Positions 51,642 to 63,260 of a stretch of 64,000 bases of DNA are shown here, piece by piece. The translations under genes were made by a program, and so were the position numbers. The notes under the pieces are model-generated. The model saw only the letters and a program-made list of their open reading frames with translations, was not told the DNA's origin and searched no databases. The first letter of the stretch is position 1; every line of letters starts with the position of its first letter. The stretch is from NCBI GenBank assembly GCA_020310875.1, contig CM035420.1:185072880-185136879 (forward strand). The letters are read 5' to 3'. The DNA is from Ceratopteris richardii. Taxonomy: Eukaryota > Streptophyta > Polypodiopsida > Polypodiales > Pteridaceae.

Positions 51642-52358
51642 TGTAGCTCAGTGATGAGTAGCACCTCCTTTAATGTCAATCCGGGAAGACGTGAGGATGG
51701 TATGAAGACCTCGAGCAAGTGGCGGCACAAGTGCGTGAGTGAGAAGCACACAAGCATGCACACACATACACACACACGCGCACACACGGCAAGACAAAGA
51801 GAGAGAATCAATGGAGTTCTTTAGATTACTTTCAAAAGCTCTTACAAGTTCGTTTCAATTACAATCTAACCTCAAAAATGAGCTCTCTAGCCCTTTTTAT
51901 AGTTTTTGACTAGCTTCTGGTCCTGTCCAGACCTAGTGTCCGGCCTAGTTAAAAATTAGGTTCCAGGGCTTATTTGGGGGTTCAAACGAGATCTAAAAAA
52001 TACGAAAATTGGTACGCAACTACTTCTAAGGCTCCTCAAGCTCAAGGGCTCCTTGGCTTGCACAAAATGGAGCTACAAAAAGGTGAAATGATATTTACAA
52101 TGATTGTTAGTGATAAAAATCACTGTTGTTGTAGGGATTTCTTCTAGTGCTCTGCCATACATATCTTCGAGCTCCCTACTTGCTCTTCCTTCCTGCATGT
52201 CCATCTCTTTGATTTGCATTAATGTCTTGAAAAAAGTATTGGCCTACTTGCCAGATCTTCTTTGACTGCCCTGTTTGCTTGTGCTGTCCCTTCGCTCTGA
52301 CTCCCTTCTTTGACTTTCATGTCTTGTACGTCCTGGTGTACCAAGGCTACTGCCAACA
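51642..52358 (-). repeat. 5' LTR of B
   Basis: 717 bp, identical in length to the 3' LTR, with about three mismatches (near 51820, 52009 and 52049). It provides the promoter, with the TATA box at 51892-51903. Confidence 0.97.
51892..51903 (-). promoter_or_regulatory. TATA box of B promoter
   Basis: Minus strand CTATAAAAAGGG in the 5' LTR, about 455 bases after the LTR start on that strand. It is followed by ctagagagctca, likely around the transcription start. Confidence 0.65.
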
Positions 52359-52363
52359 GGAAG
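52359..52363 (+). repeat. target-site duplication of B, right
   Basis: GGAAG, identical to 35256-35260. Confidence 0.95.
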
Positions 52364-53622
52364 CCTATGTACATGATATGTGCACTCATTCCAACATTAG
52401 AAAAACTCACATCCCTAAGCTTAGATAGATCTTTGAAAAATGCAAAGAATATCAAGTCTACCTAAACCCAAAAAATGTGTTTTCATAGTCAAGAAATGCA
52501 AAATTCTAGTACACAGTGTCAAAGAATAGGATTTCCATAGATGAAGATAAAGTAAGGGCTACAGCACAACTACCAAGGCCAAAGATAGTCAAAGAAGTGT
52601 GCAAGCTTTCATGGGCCATTGTGGATACTATCAATGATTCTGCATGTATGCTATAATCCCAAGCCTCTATACAATCTTTTGATTAATTTTGAATGAAATG
52701 AATAATGTGCAACATCCTTCAATGAGTTAAAAAGACAACTGTTTTCAACACCAATCTTAACAATGAGAAATTGGAAGAAGCCATTCAATGTTCACATGGA
52801 TGCCTCCAATTTTTCTATTGGATGTGTGCTAGCACAACCTGCTAATTAAGGAAGCATGGATCTTCCCATTTCTTATGCAAGTAGATAGTTAGATGCAATA
52901 GAGAGAAATTACACTACCACCAAAAGAGAAGGATTAGGCATGGTCTATGCAGTCAAGAAGTTTAAACATTATTTTCTTGCAAATAAATTTAAATTCTTTA
53001 GGGATCATTAGGATCTACTTTATTTGGTGAACAAACCTTGGAATACATGTAAATTACTAAGATGGTTTTGCTTATTAATGGAATATGACTTTGAAGTAGT
53101 TGTAAGGAAAGGTAGGGCTCACCTCAAGAGAATCCTCAAGATAATATTTATAGGCATGGACGAGATGGATATCTCAGACTATCTATGCATGAAAGCAAAT
53201 ACTTGAAGATCTTGGAGACTCCACACCAAGGTGTTGCAAGGAGACACCTTGGACTTGATCGAGTGATCAAAGCAATTCTATTTTTAGGTCTTTGGTGGCC
53301 CACCCTTTGCATGGGTACACATATCTACATGAAGAGATGTGACATATGTCAGAGAACGCAATATCCTATTCGTAAAGATGAGATGCCATTGAACCAATGA
53401 TGGGAGGGTGTGCATTCTCCAAGTGGGGAATAGACTTTGTAGGTCCTATTAAACCCCTAGCCAAGAGTTCACATGTCGAGTATATCATTGTTGCAATATA
53501 TTATCTAACAAAATGGATAGAGGTAAAATCAGCAAGGAAGAATGATGTGCAAACAACCACCACATTTCTATTTGGAAATGTTTTTATACGATATGGGTTT
53601 CCGATAGAACTAGTAAGTGATT
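52364..53622 (+). pseudogene. A (right part): RT end, RNase H and integrase core of the interrupted element
   Basis: Continues the RT of A: YVHDMCTHSNIRKTHI (catalytic box decayed from VDD to HDM), then FMGHCGYYQ, then RNase H with FNVHMDASNFSIG, TTKREGLGMVYAVKKF and an FRDHQ-like remnant, and LLMEYDFEVVVRKGRAHL. A deletion removes the first H2C2 module. The sequence resumes at DGY-RLSMHESKYLKILETPHQGV, CDICQRTQYP and KWGIDFVGPIKP, and ends after YGFPIELVSD at 53622. There it meets a minus-strand fragment. Many stops and frame breaks. Confidence 0.88.
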
Positions 53623-54289
53623 GTGCTCGTACTTTGTCCTCATTTGTTGATATTACATTCTTAGAAACAATATGACCTAAGATTTTACCTTGACATACCA
53701 TGAGCACACACGTTTCTGGGTTCAGCCACACTCGATATTCTCTACACTTGTTGAAGATCTGTCTGAGCTCAGGGATGTGGTATCTTCTTCCTTGGGAATG
53801 AACACATAAATCATCCACATATACTTCTAAGTTCTTTCGTAAGAACTCTTTGAAGACATGACACATGAGCCTTTGGAATGTTGCGACTGCATTGGTGAGG
53901 CCAAATGACATCACACGGGATGCAATTCCCCACTCTATGGCAAAAGCCGTTTTGTGTTGATCTTCTGGGGCAATGGCTACTTGGTTGTAGCCTGAAAATC
54001 CATCAAGGAAGCTATAAACTTCCTTGCCTACAACACACTCCAATAAATGTTCAGTGATGTGAAGTGGATAGCTGTCTCTGGTTGTATCAACATTAACTTT
54101 TTTAAGGTGAATACACACTTGGAACTTTTCGTTCTTCTTGGGCACCACTACAATGGGGGACACCCATTCAATATGCTCAATCTCATAGATAAATCCAGCT
54201 TCAATCAACCTGACAATTTCTTCTTTTATTTTTTGCAGCATAAGTGTCATTATATGTATAGGGCTTCCGTTTGGTGGGCTTGGCATCAA
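53623..54289 (-). pseudogene. reverse transcriptase of C
   Basis: Open from about 54289: YEIEHIEWVSPIVVVPKKNEK, FLDGFSGYNQVAIAPEDQHKT with catalytic Asp, MSFGLTNAVATFQRLMCHVF, LEVYVDDLCVHSQ with the catalytic pair, and GHIVSKNVISTNEDKVRA, where homology ends at the junction. All three catalytic aspartates are intact. The RT connection, RNase H and everything downstream are missing. Confidence 0.88.
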
Positions 54290-55113
54290 CTATCATGGGG
54301 ATCGTATGAGAGAATATTTTTGGATCTACTCCCTTCAAGTCCCTATAGTGCCATACAAACATGTCCTTATATTCCCTTAATAAAGCTACAAGATCTTTTT
54401 CTTCTTTTGCACTTAGTTCTTCTCCTATGTACGTAAATTGCTCTTCATTCCCTTCAATGGTTACTACATTTTTTTTTGTCTTTTCTTTATTATTGTATGC
54501 TTCTCCTATGATGGCCTCTCTCTTCGACATTAGTACCCAAATTTTCTGGTCTTCAACTTCATATTTCTTGAAATTCTCTGGTACTTCGAACAATGAGTCC
54601 TCCTCTTCTTGTTTTACTACTTTTCTCTTCTTTTTCTTTTGACTACCTTCACTTCCTTCCCTTGAATTTACAGTTTTAATGCTTGTGAGAGGTTCTTCTT
54701 CTTTTTGGGTAAATACACCTATGTCTCCTAGATAATGCTCTTCTGAGTTAAAGCAACTATCCATCACAATGGACTCTAGATAATCCTCATCCTCCTCTTC
54801 TTGTATCACATCACTAGGGTCAAATTCTTCTAGCAAGGGCTGACACATGAACATAGAGATATCATACCCCTCCTCATCAGAATGAGGTGTCCATTGTTCT
54901 TCATTGACCGCAATGTCCATGGTGGCTAAGATTTTTGCCCAACCATGAGGCTCAAATTCCTCGTCCCGATAGATCACCAATGTGTAGGCTGGGTCTTTAA
55001 CTAGTCTATCTCCTTGAGAAGTTCCTTCTTCTCTCGCTTTTAGGCATCTTTCTTCTTCCTCGACGACCTTGCACATCCATTCTGTACCTAAGTCTTGAAG
55101 CCTTAGGGACTTG
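54201..55113 (-). pseudogene. protease-RT linker of C
   Basis: About 290 codons are open: WMCKVVEEEERCLKAREE, EEFEPHGWAKILATMDI, NEEQWTPHSDEEGYDISMF, acidic repeats, SLFEVPENFKKYEVEDQ, KDMFVWHYRDLKGVDP and KPYTYNDTYAAK. It matches residues 384-670 of the B protease-RT ORF. The length of open frame is notable for an otherwise broken fragment. A one-base change near 54235 shifts the frame into the RT piece. Confidence 0.85.
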
Positions 55114-55976
55114 TGTCGATGAGACTAGACCTCAATTGCCCCACAAGTGCATATAAAGATGGATTGATGCACGTTTAATTATCAATCCGAGGAACCACAA
55201 GAACCAAGTGTATGAAGACGTGTGCACACATGATGGTAAGTGAAGTATCTAAGCTACAATTCATGCAAAAAGCCTTAGATACCTCTCCAACTCAATAATG
55301 CTCCGAAAATGAATGTTGTGATACCATTTACAACAACCAAAACAAATTTGGACTTTTCTCTCAGCTCCGAACTTCAAATATAGTCAATAGCTAGTTTATT
55401 TTGAAGCTATCATCAAGACGCATCCATTAGTTGTATTTTCATTTGAATATGACAAACGCACTTCAAGTTATGATCAAAATAGTGAATGGTGGGAAGCACC
55501 AACACTTGCTCCACAAGTTGTATTGGCTCACACACACACACTAGAGCAGTTCAAAAGCGATGGGAAGGGTTAGACAACAGTCCTACACACACATTTCAAG
55601 CATTACACACACACACACACACACACAAAAGATCATGGAGAAGGAGGAAATCAGCAGGAAAGAAGCAAATTCAAAATTCTTCTTCAATTATCAAAATGGC
55701 AAAAAGTTGTTTACAAGAGTCACAAAGTGACTTATATTCATGTGCCATAGAAATGGTCCTTTCACACAAGAGACCGGTACTTTATTGACTAACTCTAATT
55801 TCCTACTATTTTACAAGAGTTATGTTACAAGGATTTGGGGCTTATGCATCTAGAGGACTCCTCTAGTGCATTTACATGGCTTCAAGGGAGTTTCATGGGA
55901 TTTTGAAGAAGAAAAATTATGCTTGTAATTTGAAAATTTTTGGGCCTCCTCTTCTATACCTCTTTTCCCTACAACA
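55114..55976 (-). repeat. 3' LTR of D
   Basis: About 863 bp; plus-strand form TGTCGATGAG ... CCCTACAACA, giving TG/CA ends. It has an AC microsatellite at about 55604-55627, in the same relative position as that of B. The U3 end is fixed by the polypurine tract; the other end is an estimate, since no second copy is available. A TATA-like aatataagt on the minus strand lies at 55728-55737. Confidence 0.65.
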
Positions 55977-55997
55977 CTCTCCCCCTCTTTGTCTCTG
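55977..55997 (-). other. polypurine tract of D
   Basis: Minus strand CAGAGACAAAGAGGGGGAGAG, directly followed by TGTTGTAGGG of the LTR. It is shorter in G and longer overall than the tract of B. Confidence 0.8.
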
Positions 55998-56639
55998 TCA
56001 TCCCTTGATAGGCTCTGCTTCATGTTTGAGTTTGCAGTGTTAATTCGGGCTGCCACGCATGCATCCAATGGCTAAGAATGTGATATTCTTAGTCACCCTC
56101 TTCAACTTTTCAACCTCTCCCCTTTCTAACTTTTGGTCCTCGGATATGTCTTTGTCTTCACAACTCTGACCCTGTTGTATTGCTCTGGCCTGACTACTTC
56201 TTTACATTGCACGGAGTGAGTGGAGGCCTCAAAGGTTCAGACGCACACATCTTGTGGATGACAGCTTTGTACAACCTCCCATGAAAAGTCGTGGTTGTTA
56301 TCTTTCTTTATTTCCACTCTTTAGGACCTGGTCCTTTGGTGATATAGCCTGATGCGTGCCCCTATGGGGCTTTGGGCAGAGGGTGGTTCTTTATTAGTGA
56401 GCTATTTTGTTTTTTTATCTTCTTCTTATTTTCTTCTTGCTTGACTCTCCCTCCACACATCCCTCCTCCTGAACTTTGTCATCCTCGACAGGATTTTTGT
56501 GGCGATGTGAGTAAGTTTGTATTACTTTTTTCTCTCTATGATTAAGCGAATTTGCTTGAAATATCATCAGCTCTTTCCATTGTGTTGAATTTACTCCCTC
56601 ATCTGGTGCCTATCTATGATCTACAAAAAAGCTTAGTTC
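55998..56639 (-). other. D: sequence between third ORF and polypurine tract
   Basis: About 640 bp, T/C-rich on the plus strand, with no readable coding frame. In B the third ORF runs through to the LTR with no such gap, so D either has a degenerate C-terminal end here or a true untranslated region. Confidence 0.5.
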
Positions 56640-59600
56640 GTAGGCCACCAGTCTCGCATTTAAGTTGGATGATATTTTAATAAATATTTTGGAGTCCATC
56701 TCAAAAAACCCTATGAAGAAAGCTTCTTTGAACGTTTGCATGTATGGACTCGGTAGAAACATAAGCTGTGAGTATATTGCCATGATGGGTTAAGCGACTC
56801 GGGGTAGTAGACAAATAAAAAATTAAAGCATCTGCTCCCTGATTAATTCCAATGAAGTTCAAAAATGTGTATTACGCGTGTTGAAATACTTTTAAGACAG
56901 TAAGTAGCATACTCAAGATTTTATTGATCATTTTGATAGCTAAGTCTGGTATTGTCACATATCGGGATAACCAGAATTCTATGGTCTGCACCATGTATTC
57001 TTCGATCGGTAGATAGTTGCATGACGAAATAGGTAGTAGCACATAATTTAGCCATTGATTATCGATAGTACCCTGGCACTGTGCTTCCCGAAATTTCATC
57101 CAAGTTCGTCTTCTAGGGACTGGGCAAAAGGATGGATCAACTTGAAGCGCATATGGTGTTGACTCCCAGTGTACTCTTAGTGTTGGATTCTTCTCCAAAA
57201 ATTTTCACCTCCACACATGATCTGCCTTGTTAAATTCTTGTGCGTATGTGAATGTCTGTAGATTGAATTGCAGATCATGATCAAGTTCTTTATTGGTAGT
57301 CTTCTTTATATACTGTCGTCTCTTCTTTCAGTAATCCATAAGCTATATTGAATGATTTCAAAATCTGTTCCAAGATTTTGCTTTCAATCTTTACTTCTTT
57401 CATTACCTTTACCACTTGTTCTTCAAACTGATCCATAAGCTGGGACACCAGTAGTTCCCTCTCATGTTGGCTAATAGCCCGATCATGTCTTTCAGTGCTC
57501 GGCTCTGCTTCCTCCCTTATAGGTGAATGATACATGGGGGGAGAAAGAGGACATACCTCAGTGTCCTCAGTATCTGCTTTGGAGCTTGGAACTACTGGTG
57601 TCCCCGTTGTTACCTGTTACTCTATTTGAGCTTTTAATTTTGCAATGAGTTCATCTTTTTCTCTGATTTCCTTGGCCGCTTGTGTGATTGCTTCTTTGTT
57701 CTTCAATAGTTCTTCTCCTAGGGCATCCATTTGATTAGCATCCTCATTGCATTTTTCAATGATTTTATCCTCTACCACCTTCCATTTTTTCCAAAGTTCA
57801 TGAGTGTCATGCATGTATCTCTTTTCTCATTTGTCTCTTACAGCTTGCTCTTGTTTCAGCTGATCTTCATACTTCACAATTTGAGCTTCCAATGCTTTGG
57901 TGTCGTTCGTTCTCGCTTCTTGTGCTTCTATGGGTTGGTTGCATAGGATGGCAGTCATAAGCTCTTTATTCATGTTTCTTAAGTTGTCTGGTTCCTCCGT
58001 ATATACCTTTATTCGAGATTCAAGCAGCTTACTTCTAGCATTCATTCGTGCTTTCTCAACTTCACTTGCTTCATACTTGCTTTGGAGTTCTTTGAGTTGA
58101 TCTTGGAGCTTCTGGTTAGAAAACTGTTAACATAGTGCACTTTTCATGGGTCTTTTAGCTTCTATTTCCTTGGCTGAGAGTGCCTATTGAGCTTGAATTA
58201 ATCATGCAGATAGTGTTTCACTTATTACCTAGAATTGGATTCTCTCTCTCATAGCCTTGTCATAGTCTACATCTGCTTTGAGCATTTGTTGTTGAGTGTC
58301 CATGGCCGTCTGTATCATCTGCTTCACTATGGGCTTTAGTTGAGCCACATCCACATTCAACCATGTTTTAGGGATACTCGATTCTTCCACCATTAGTACA
58401 TATTTTCCTTTATCCACATGTATAGTGTCATTATGAGGTTTTCTAATTTGAAGATGTATTTGATTTCCTTTCTCCACTTCTTCATTGGTGGTCGACTTTG
58501 TGGCACTTCCCTGAAATGTAACATCTAGAGGAGAAGGCTCTGCTACAACCCTGATTGGAGTGAATGGCTCTGGCTCCTCCACTTCTTGTTCTTTTTCCTT
58601 TTTTGGCATCTTGAAATGGACTTCCTCATCCAGGTGAGTCTCTGTAATTTGAATCTTCGTCTCTTCATTCATTTTGAATACATGAATTTCTTCCTTAGAT
58701 GATCCTTTCCTTGTTGTGTCCATGATTGTGTTGTCAAGGATTTGCTCTATGTTCGTACCTTCCACTCTAAAGGAGTCCGTGAATTGATTTAATTCATCCC
58801 AGTTGCCATCATCTTTTGAATCACTTTTGATGTCCTCATTCATCATAGATGTCTCTGGATCTTCTTGGGTATCGGAAGATGAACTAGAGTTCATTAGTCC
58901 AAGTTCTCTATATCGATGGACTTTTGTTAGCCTTTTCCCTTGCATTTTATGGGACTAATGATAGTGATGCCCTTGCACTAGCAAGTTTACTTATCCTTCC
59001 ATGTACTTGTGAGTAGCTTTCCATTGCTTCCTTCAACTCCTCTTCCCTAATGGGTTTATTGTCTTCAATCTTTGTCCTTGGAAGTACGTGTATTCTCTTT
59101 GAAGCAAGAAGTGCTTCTTCTGCCTTCATCATTTCTCTTAATCTCTTGGTGCCTCTCATCCTTGGTTGAGAACTGGTTTCGGACCCTTCTACCACTTTCA
59201 AGACCTTCTTTTTCCTTGGTACCGTGGCTAACTTCGCATACTTAGCCATCTCTGAAGATGAAGGCATCTCTTTCAGATGTTCCCGAATACCTAATGCATG
59301 GTAGATGGTCAGAGCTACACTGTTCTTCAAGAATTTTTTGTGGTTCCATTGCTTCTCAGCTTCAAACAGACGCTCTTGGATGTATGGAGTCATGTTCACT
59401 TGATTACCAATATGTTTGATAGCATGAGATAAGAGCTGCACTATGATTTTCTGTGGTGTTGTGTAGTGATGCATGTTTGGAAAGAAGAAGTGTTGGTGAA
59501 TGAGATGGACTTCTTCTTCTATATCTATACGATTGATATTCATGAAGGTTCAGGTCTTGGTCCCTCAGCTTTCATACTTTAAGTCTATGTTACCATCCTT

Positions 59601-60026
59601 TTCCCATCCAAAAGCTTCTTTGATCAATTCATGAGTGAATTGGATGATCACCTATTCTCTTGTGGCATCTAGGACTCTTGCTTCTGGAACTAACGGATTA
59701 TGTAAGCCTAGTTGGAGAGTATTCATCACTTGAGTGCATTGTTGGAAGTCCCGCTTGTAAATAGGTAGCTCAAAGTATTTCTGAATACTTGCCTTTGTCA
59801 TTATATCCACGGCTGATGGGAGTTGATGTATGCCTTTGAAATCTTGGGACATGACCGGGAACTGATGATCGATGTCCATGATCTTTGTTGTCACTACGAA
59901 AAGATAATCTACATCAGGTTGGTCCTCTCGAAACCAATGACCTTTGGCTTTGGTCATGCTTTGTAATGTAAATTCCAATACCTCTTCTTGCACAGTAGCC
60001 TCGGAATCCTCCAAAGTCATCTGCAC
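56640..60026 (-). pseudogene. third ORF of D (broken)
   Basis: Pieces at 60026-59652, 59543-58947, 58945-58229, 58045-57617, 57535-57290 and 57198-56872 follow one another on the minus strand. N-terminal domain: KAKGHWFRED, SIQKYFELPIYKRDFQQC, and HLIHQHFFFPNMHHYTTP ... QWNHKKFLKNS, matching B residues 225-300. The middle is acidic and then long coiled coil (LLESRIKVY, KYEDQLKQEQAVRDK). The C-terminal domain, PSFCPVPRRRTWMKF with WLNYVLLP and MVQTIEFWLSRY, matches B 1095-1175. Homology fades near 56640. Conservation of both ends against B argues for a selected gene. Function unknown. Confidence 0.8.
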
Positions 60027-60390
60027 TTGTAATAAAGAGAGAATCAGCTCCTAGTAGAGACTAATTCATGTGTTGTGTGTGGTTTAGTGGTATGTCGTTT
60101 CCTTCGTCAGTTTGTTCCCCCTTGCTTAAGTAATTAAGGTCTCTTACCACACTTCTTTTGAATTTTACTCTTGAAAGAAAACAAAAGTTAGTTCTAGTCG
60201 AAGCATTTATTTATTTACATTGTAAGGTCATTCCTATGGTAGTAGAAACTAAGACCTATTCCAATGATGGAAATGTGCACCACTAGTTTTGCTGAATAGG
60301 CAATGTGCCAAATCCATGGCCTTGTAATGTGGCCCTGTCATGCATACTCTAGGTGTAGTGGATTCTTCATGAGTGCAAGTAGAATCATTT
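60027..60390 (-). other. D: spacer between pol tail and third ORF
   Basis: No coding similarity was recognised. It corresponds to the short spacer 39945-40098 of B. Confidence 0.5.
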
Positions 60391-61417
60391 TTAGTCAGTT
60401 GGGTCTCCATATCCACTTTGTAGTTGGTGCTTGAGGCATTTTTTTCTGTCAGGCTTGTCGTTATCTTGTCCTTGTCTCCTTCTTACTTGTGGTCTGAGTG
60501 TTTGATGTCGTGTTCCTTTTGTACCCTTGATAAGTCTTTTTGGACTTCCTTGTTTTACTTTGCAGGCATGATAGCTCATCAAGTCTCTTGAGTTCTTGAG
60601 TTGCAGTCTGTCTAACCTTCTTTGGGATCCATATGCATTGCTCTGTCTTCTGGGCCTCCACTAATGATTTGGGAAGCCAAACGAGCAGTTTTGGTGGTTC
60701 CAATATAGATTGTGAGTAATGGTATTCTCTTCTTGTCTTCACGGAGTGGCTGATCTACTTCTATGTTGGTTTATCTGGTTTAGTCACTCGATCCTTTCGT
60801 ACCCATTATAGACGAGTATTACATGGATGTGATGTTCAAACTGTAAACATCCATGTGGATGATCTTCTTTTGGAGTAGATGGGTTTATAAGCATTATCCT
60901 GACTTTCTCTCTTAGATTCATCTCTCTTGGGAAAGGAGATCACATCATCATGCAACACATCCTTATTCGCAGGCAATTCTAGATTAGGGCATTTGTCGGA
61001 CGTGTACTCTATAGATTCATTTTCTAACTCCATTTCTAAGTTTTCTTCCTTGGGTTTGATAACCTCATGAACATGAGAAGGTCTTTCTTTTAGCAAGCTA
61101 AAGATTTCCTTATGTCCTATTTTGGCTGCTATGTTTCCTTGTGCTAGATGAATGCTCATTTTGTTCTCGATAATCCAATCTTGTCCTAGGATCAGATTTT
61201 CGATTAGGTCTTCGTCTTTGCACATCAAAACTCTTTGCTCCATAGTGGAACTTCCTAAATGAAGGGATATTAGGGCTTGTCCGACACATTCTATAACTTG
61301 GCCTCCAATGCCTATCATGCATGCTTTAGTGGGACGTATGGTTGTTTGAAGATGTGTGATTAACATCCTTCGTATACAGCTTAGGGTCGCTCTTGATTCA
61401 ATCAGACCATCTATCAA
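60391..61417 (-). pseudogene. second retropepsin-like domain and W-P-K tail of D
   Basis: 61417-60995 reads LIDGLIESRATLSCIRRMLI, ACMIGIGGQVIECVGQALISL, VLMCKDEDLIENLILGQDWII: the post-integrase retropepsin-like domain of B, with the active-site DSG changed to ESR. The flap and ILGQDW parts are kept. 60742-60391 holds the tail with LLVWLPKSLV and CIWIPKKVRQ. The active-site change is of the kind made by a few point mutations in a dead element. Presence of the domain in this diverged copy shows it is ancestral to the family. Confidence 0.82.
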
Positions 61418-61559
61418 CTGGTACTCCTAGTTTCTGATTTCCAGGTTTAAGTATGGTTGGGAGATGCTTATGTTCTTCTTATTTTCCTTATTGACTTTGT
61501 AGTTAGCCATAGATGTAGATTCTTCTCCCTGTAGATATCGTTCATCCCTTTGTCGTATC

Positions 61560-62823
61560 CACTCTTTCCATTTCTTGATATGCTCTAATGCTTCTTGGCG
61601 TGCTTCTTCTTGAATTCTCTCCTCTTTCTTCTTTCAATTTTGTGCTCCTATTAGTCGTGCTAACATCTTATTTGTTAATGGCTCCATGTATCATTTTACT
61701 CAACATCAACTGATGTAGTTAGGAAGTATATCTCCATCTAATGTGGCTAGATTGACTGCTCCACTCATTGAGATTCTATTGATTAGTAAGGGTCCGTATT
61801 CACGTTGTTGTAGTTTCTTGGTGTGTTGTTTCAATGTATATACAAGATTTAAGTCTCCTTCATTTAAGCTTTTGTCTTTGATATGTGCATCATAATATGC
61901 CTTTTGTCTCCTTTTAGTAGCATAAATCCCTGCAACTGCTTGTAGTCTTGTTTTGTGTAATTTCTTAATTTGCTCTAATTTCTTGGATAATTCATGTCTG
62001 TCCACTCATATTGTTGCGCTACTCGTAGAGTAGGTACCAAAAAATCAATTGGCAAGATTGCATTTTGTCCATAAACTAGGTTAAATGGAGTAGTCCCAAT
62101 GGCTATCTTGTAAGCCACACGGAAGGCCCAAATTGCATGATGCAACTGTTTGTCCCAATCTGACCTTCCATTGTTGACTATCTTTGTCAACACCGTACAC
62201 AACACTTCATTTGAACTCTTTGCTTGACCATTGGCTTGTGGGTGATATGGAGCTGATTCTTTATGAATCAATAGGAATTCATTCATCAAGGACTCTATTA
62301 CCTTGTTAATGGAGTGTGTTCCTCTATCACTTACTATCTCTATAGGGAGTCTAAAGCGAGTAAAGATGCTCTCAAAGAGGAACCTTGTTGTGGTCTGAGC
62401 ATCGTTCTTTCTTGTTGCTTTTGCTTCTACCCATTTAGTTAGATAATCCATTGCCACTATTATGTACTCGACGTGTGATCCTTTGGTTGGTGGGTTAATA
62501 GGTCCTATGAAATCAATACCCCATTTGGAAAAGGCTCTGGCACAAACCATGGGTCGGAGAGGCATATCATCTCTCCTAATAGGGTATTTGACTCTTTGGC
62601 ATACCTCACAACTCCGTACATAAGTGTCTGCATCCATATGTAGAGTTGGCCACCACAGGCCTGCAAAGAGAATCATTTTTATAGTTCTTTCGGCTGAAAA
62701 ATGTCCTCCGGTAGCACCTGCATGTGCCATTTCTAATATAGGTAAGTATTCTCCTTTGTGCATGCATAGTCGTAAGCTGATTGTCCTTCCATCTGTTGAA
62801 TAATTGCGTCCCCAGTATAACAT
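61560..62823 (-). pseudogene. integrase of D (second H2C2, core and C-terminus)
   Basis: From 62823: RLCMHKGEYLPILEMAHAGATGGHF ... WWPTLHMDADTYVRSCEVC (H2C2), KWGIDFIGPINPP (first Asp), IVSDRGTH (second Asp) and YHPQANGQAK, where the catalytic Glu is Lys. The C-terminal part at 62005-61706 has KRRQKAYYDAHIKDKSL and QREYGPLLINRISMSGAVNLATLDG. A frame change separates core and C-terminus at about 61975-62005. The basic helix after it (EERIQEEARQEALEHIKK) lies near 61570-61630. The enzyme would insert element DNA; this copy cannot. Confidence 0.9.
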
Positions 62824-63260
62824 AGCCCTTGCTCATTTCCTCTAGGGATCGCTTTCTAGCTAGACTTGCTCCTTCCTCATGCTCTCGTGTTTTTAAGAAC
62901 TTCACCAATGTCCTACTCTAGTCTAGTGCTATTGTAGAGAATTGTAATGATGTATGGTCTTCTAGAGTATTTTCTTGGCAATCTGCACAATCACTAATAT
63001 GCCCATGGACATCCTTAGGCATATCGGGCCAATAAACTCCTAATCATTTTAATTCCCTTAGTGTTCCATGAGTTCCCTTATGCATTCTCCATCTATTTAC
63101 ATGAGCTTGCTCAATTAAGTTCTTCTCTTCTGCTTCTTCTACACACCTTAACAATGCACCATTGGGTTCTTTGAAATATACACTTCCTGCCATAATATGC
63201 AAGTTACGTGATTGTAAATCCTTTCCTAGCATCCTTGTTGATTTGATCTTGTGGTCCATG
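62824..63260 (-). pseudogene. linker and extra H2C2 module of D
   Basis: Minus-strand reading with stops: HIMAGSVYFKEPNGALLRCVEEAEEKNLIEQAHVNRWRMHKGTHGT (two His), then a stop, then LGVYWPDMPKDVHGHISDCADC (CX2C), then the linker with VKFLKTREH and ARKRSLEE. This is the extra H2C2 module seen in B at 42742-42867. Its Cys pair and both His positions are present. Confidence 0.75.

Larger units (their letters stand above)
35261..52358 (-). mobile_element. B: young 17.1-kb giant Athila-like Ty3/gypsy element
   Basis: Identical-length 717-bp LTRs (35261-35977, 51642-52358) differ at about three positions, and GGAAG is duplicated on both sides. On the minus strand: primer site for tRNA-Asp, 1.9-kb leader with an array of TCGCGA-centred units, gag, protease-RT, RT-RNase H-integrase-second protease, third ORF, polypurine tract. 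RT (FLDGFSGYNQVAIAPEDQHKT, EVYVDD) and tRNA-Asp priming place it near the Athila lineage. The gag-pol frame is broken at a C run (46411-46420) and by a one-base deletion near 43805; otherwise all catalytic residues are present. It disrupted the RT of element A. Confidence 0.97.
53623..55113 (-). mobile_element. C: minus-strand fragment of a related giant element
   Basis: Minus-strand reading covers the acidic linker and RT of a third family member. It is more diverged from B than A0 is, for example in the glutamate-rich linker (QEEEDEDYLESIVMD). Both ends are truncated: the upstream end by the LTR of D at 55114, the downstream end by the tail-to-tail junction with A at 53622. Confidence 0.88.

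Noticed and set aside
52219..52455. Open frame spanning the right edge of B
   Set aside because: It joins flank codons to the U3-encoded end of the third ORF. It is a product of the insertion, not a gene.
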